A stretch of 7,242 nucleotides of DNA from an uncultured bacterium (GTDB lineage Bacteria; Patescibacteriota; Saccharimonadia; Saccharimonadales; Saccharimonadaceae). Of this stretch, positions 6,139-7,242 are shown in pieces (the stretch's first letter is position 1; the number at the start of each line of letters is the position of its first letter). Under the pieces are notes generated by a model. The model was given only the letters and a program-made list of their open reading frames with translations. It was not told the DNA's origin and did not search any database. Position numbers and translations under genes: made by a program. The stretch covers positions 1-7,242 of the forward strand of contig CAIOSL010000020.1 in assembly GCA_903861015.1 (NCBI GenBank), written 5' to 3'.

Positions 6139-6158
6139 AGGTATATTTATAAACTAAA
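6125..6158. repeat. AT-rich imperfect inverted repeat over the -10 and start region
   Basis: TTTAGTTT (6125-6132) is exactly complementary to AAACTAAA (6151-6158). Inside it, ATAA (6134-6137) pairs with TTAT (6147-6150) after a single unpaired T, around a 9-base centre. It overlaps the -10 box and the expected transcription start, a usual position for a repressor operator. The stem has only two G:C pairs and no following T-run on the + strand, so it is a poor terminator for the LOG-like gene. Confidence 0.45.
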
Positions 6159-6172
6159 AAACACGTAATTAT

Positions 6173-7242
6173 ATGTCAGAAAAAGCCGACAATAGTTTTG
6201 AACCTAGTATTAATCACGATACTAATCCGTCTGTTATTGACGACGGGTATATTGAACTGTGCAATCAGCACAGAAATCGGTATTCGGGGCTTGGTGGACT
6301 TGCTGTCAATTTGTCGATGAACATTGCATATAAAGAACTTAATAAGTCTGACGATTATTCCAGTACTAGTTACTACACCGACCGTTATCGTATATGGAAC
6401 ACAAAAAAACAGCTGCATAAACACATAAGCGAAGCTCGCGATTTAATTGTCCAAGACTACGATCCTGCATGTGATAAAGCAATTGAGTTTTCGAAAAGTA
6501 ACAACTCGCCTTGGCTTGATAAGGTGTTATCTGAGTACGGGTCTATAAGCAGTGCAATTCTGCGCATTTCATGTAGCGACAAGGCGAAGTCAATACCTGA
6601 CGCTACGCTTCTCAACGTTTTAGAGTGGTATAACTATAATCATGCTCAAGCCAATATTGCACTTGAAGAGACGTTTAATGGAGTTAAAAATGACTACCGA
6701 GAACTCATTAAGGCGTCAATAAGTAACGGACATTTACCGTTGATACCTGCTAGGTTACTGAATGATGGTATTGATAACGCCAAAATGGTTGTTGATGATG
6801 GTTATAATAAAGAACTAAGTTTGGCTGCATTTTCGTATGATTTGGTTTTAAAGTCAGGGGTTTTAGAACTAGACAAGTGTGTATTATTCAGAGACCAAAA
6901 ACAAATAACTGAGTCGTCCTACCATGAACTAAATCACGTAGTCTCTCATGTTGATATTGATCGTGGTTCAGTGATCATGAGAAACGGTATTAGGGCTATA
7001 TTTGGAGATGGTGAGGGTCATACCGTAGTAAACGAAGCAGTAACCGAACATATCGCGATTAGCTTAGAGGATCAATCCTACGACGTTATAAAAGGTAAAG
7101 CCGGCAGCTATAGATCCGCCAGATTACTTTTATATGTACTTTGCGAGAAGGGCGATCAAAAAATCAGTATTCGTAAGTTTATTGATGCCTATTTCGAATT
7201 GATTGAACCTAATAGTTTGCGCGACAGTGTAGCCGCAAAGGA
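6173..7242 (+). CDS. Putative HExxH zinc metalloprotein/peptidase-like protein (3' end outside window)
   Basis: An uninterrupted frame of 356 codons runs from the ATG at 6173 past the window edge. I see no signal peptide or membrane segment. The first ~25 residues are polar and probably disordered, and residues 26-240 are mixed helical with no family I recognise. YHELNH (250-255) contains the zinc-binding HExxH motif (H251, E252, H255). About 33 residues later, GHTVVNEAVTEH (282-293) has the NExxTE pattern that supplies the third ligand (E288 or E292) in gluzincin-type peptidases. This pairing makes a zinc metallopeptidase-like fold plausible, but the substrate is unknown. The gene has its own promoter and no clear Shine-Dalgarno. 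It is more AT-rich than the upstream genes and uses many ATA and AGA codons. It is probably functionally separate from the sugar operon. Confidence 0.75.
   Translation, partial: MSEKADNSFEPSINHDTNPSVIDDGYIELCNQHRNRYSGLGGLAVNLSMNIAYKELNKSDDYSSTSYYTDRYRIWNTKKQLHKHISEARDLIVQDYDPACDKAIEFSKSNNSPWLDKVLSEYGSISSAILRISCSDKAKSIPDATLLNVLEWYNYNHAQANIALEETFNGVKNDYRELIKASISNGHLPLIPARLLNDGIDNAKMVVDDGYNKELSLAAFSYDLVLKSGVLELDKCVLFRDQKQITESSYHELNHVVSHVDIDRGSVIMRNGIRAIFGDGEGHTVVNEAVTEHIAISLEDQSYDVIKGKAGSYRSARLLLYVLCEKGDQKISIRKFIDAYFELIEPNSLRDSVAAK

Noticed and set aside
6176..6424. 82-codon open frame on the - strand near the right promoter
   Set aside because: It is antisense to the start of the HExxH gene, which has a good promoter and a long open frame with metal-binding motifs.

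Overview
The window is a compact bacterial region with every supported gene on the + strand. It holds nine gene units with almost no spacing, plus the last codons of an upstream gene. Composition falls from about 50% G+C or more in the operon to visibly lower in the last gene. Half of the eight complete genes start with GTG, the transketolase is split, and no in-frame TGA occurs inside any gene. This fits a small-genome Candidate Phyla Radiation bacterium, most likely Candidatus Saccharibacteria (TM7) or a relative. It argues against the TGA=Gly code of Gracilibacteria/Absconditabacteria. The lineage is an inference from gene content and style, not from a marker gene.

Layout: 2-67 is the C-terminal tail of an unidentified gene. 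A promoter-like element at 56-85 precedes a dense sugar-phosphate operon. The operon contains an RpiB/LacAB-type isomerase (93-542), a ribulose-phosphate 3-epimerase-like protein (546-1190), transketolase N-half (1195-2058) and C-half (2058-3056), a class II ketose-bisphosphate aldolase (3070-3987), a PfkB-family sugar kinase (3987-4952) and an unrecognised 158-residue protein (4965-5441). An extended -10 promoter then precedes a LOG/SLOG-like Rossmann protein (5498-6112). A near-consensus promoter overlapping an AT-rich inverted repeat (6110-6158) precedes an AT-richer gene for a putative HExxH zinc metalloprotein (6173 to the window end, cut off).

How the genes may work together: isomerase, epimerase and transketolase are three of the four enzyme activities of the non-oxidative pentose phosphate pathway. 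Transaldolase is absent from the window, while a class II aldolase and a sugar kinase sit in the same operon. One hypothesis is that the kinase and aldolase carry seven-carbon sugar through sedoheptulose-1,7-bisphosphate instead of transaldolase. The LOG-like protein may release ribose 5-phosphate from nucleotides, which would feed the same pathway. Both proposals are inference.

The first two enzymes differ from the textbook families at named active-site positions, so their exact substrates should be treated as open. No RNA genes, CRISPR arrays, insertion sequences or convincing terminators were found, and no gene-free stretch exceeds about 60 bases.
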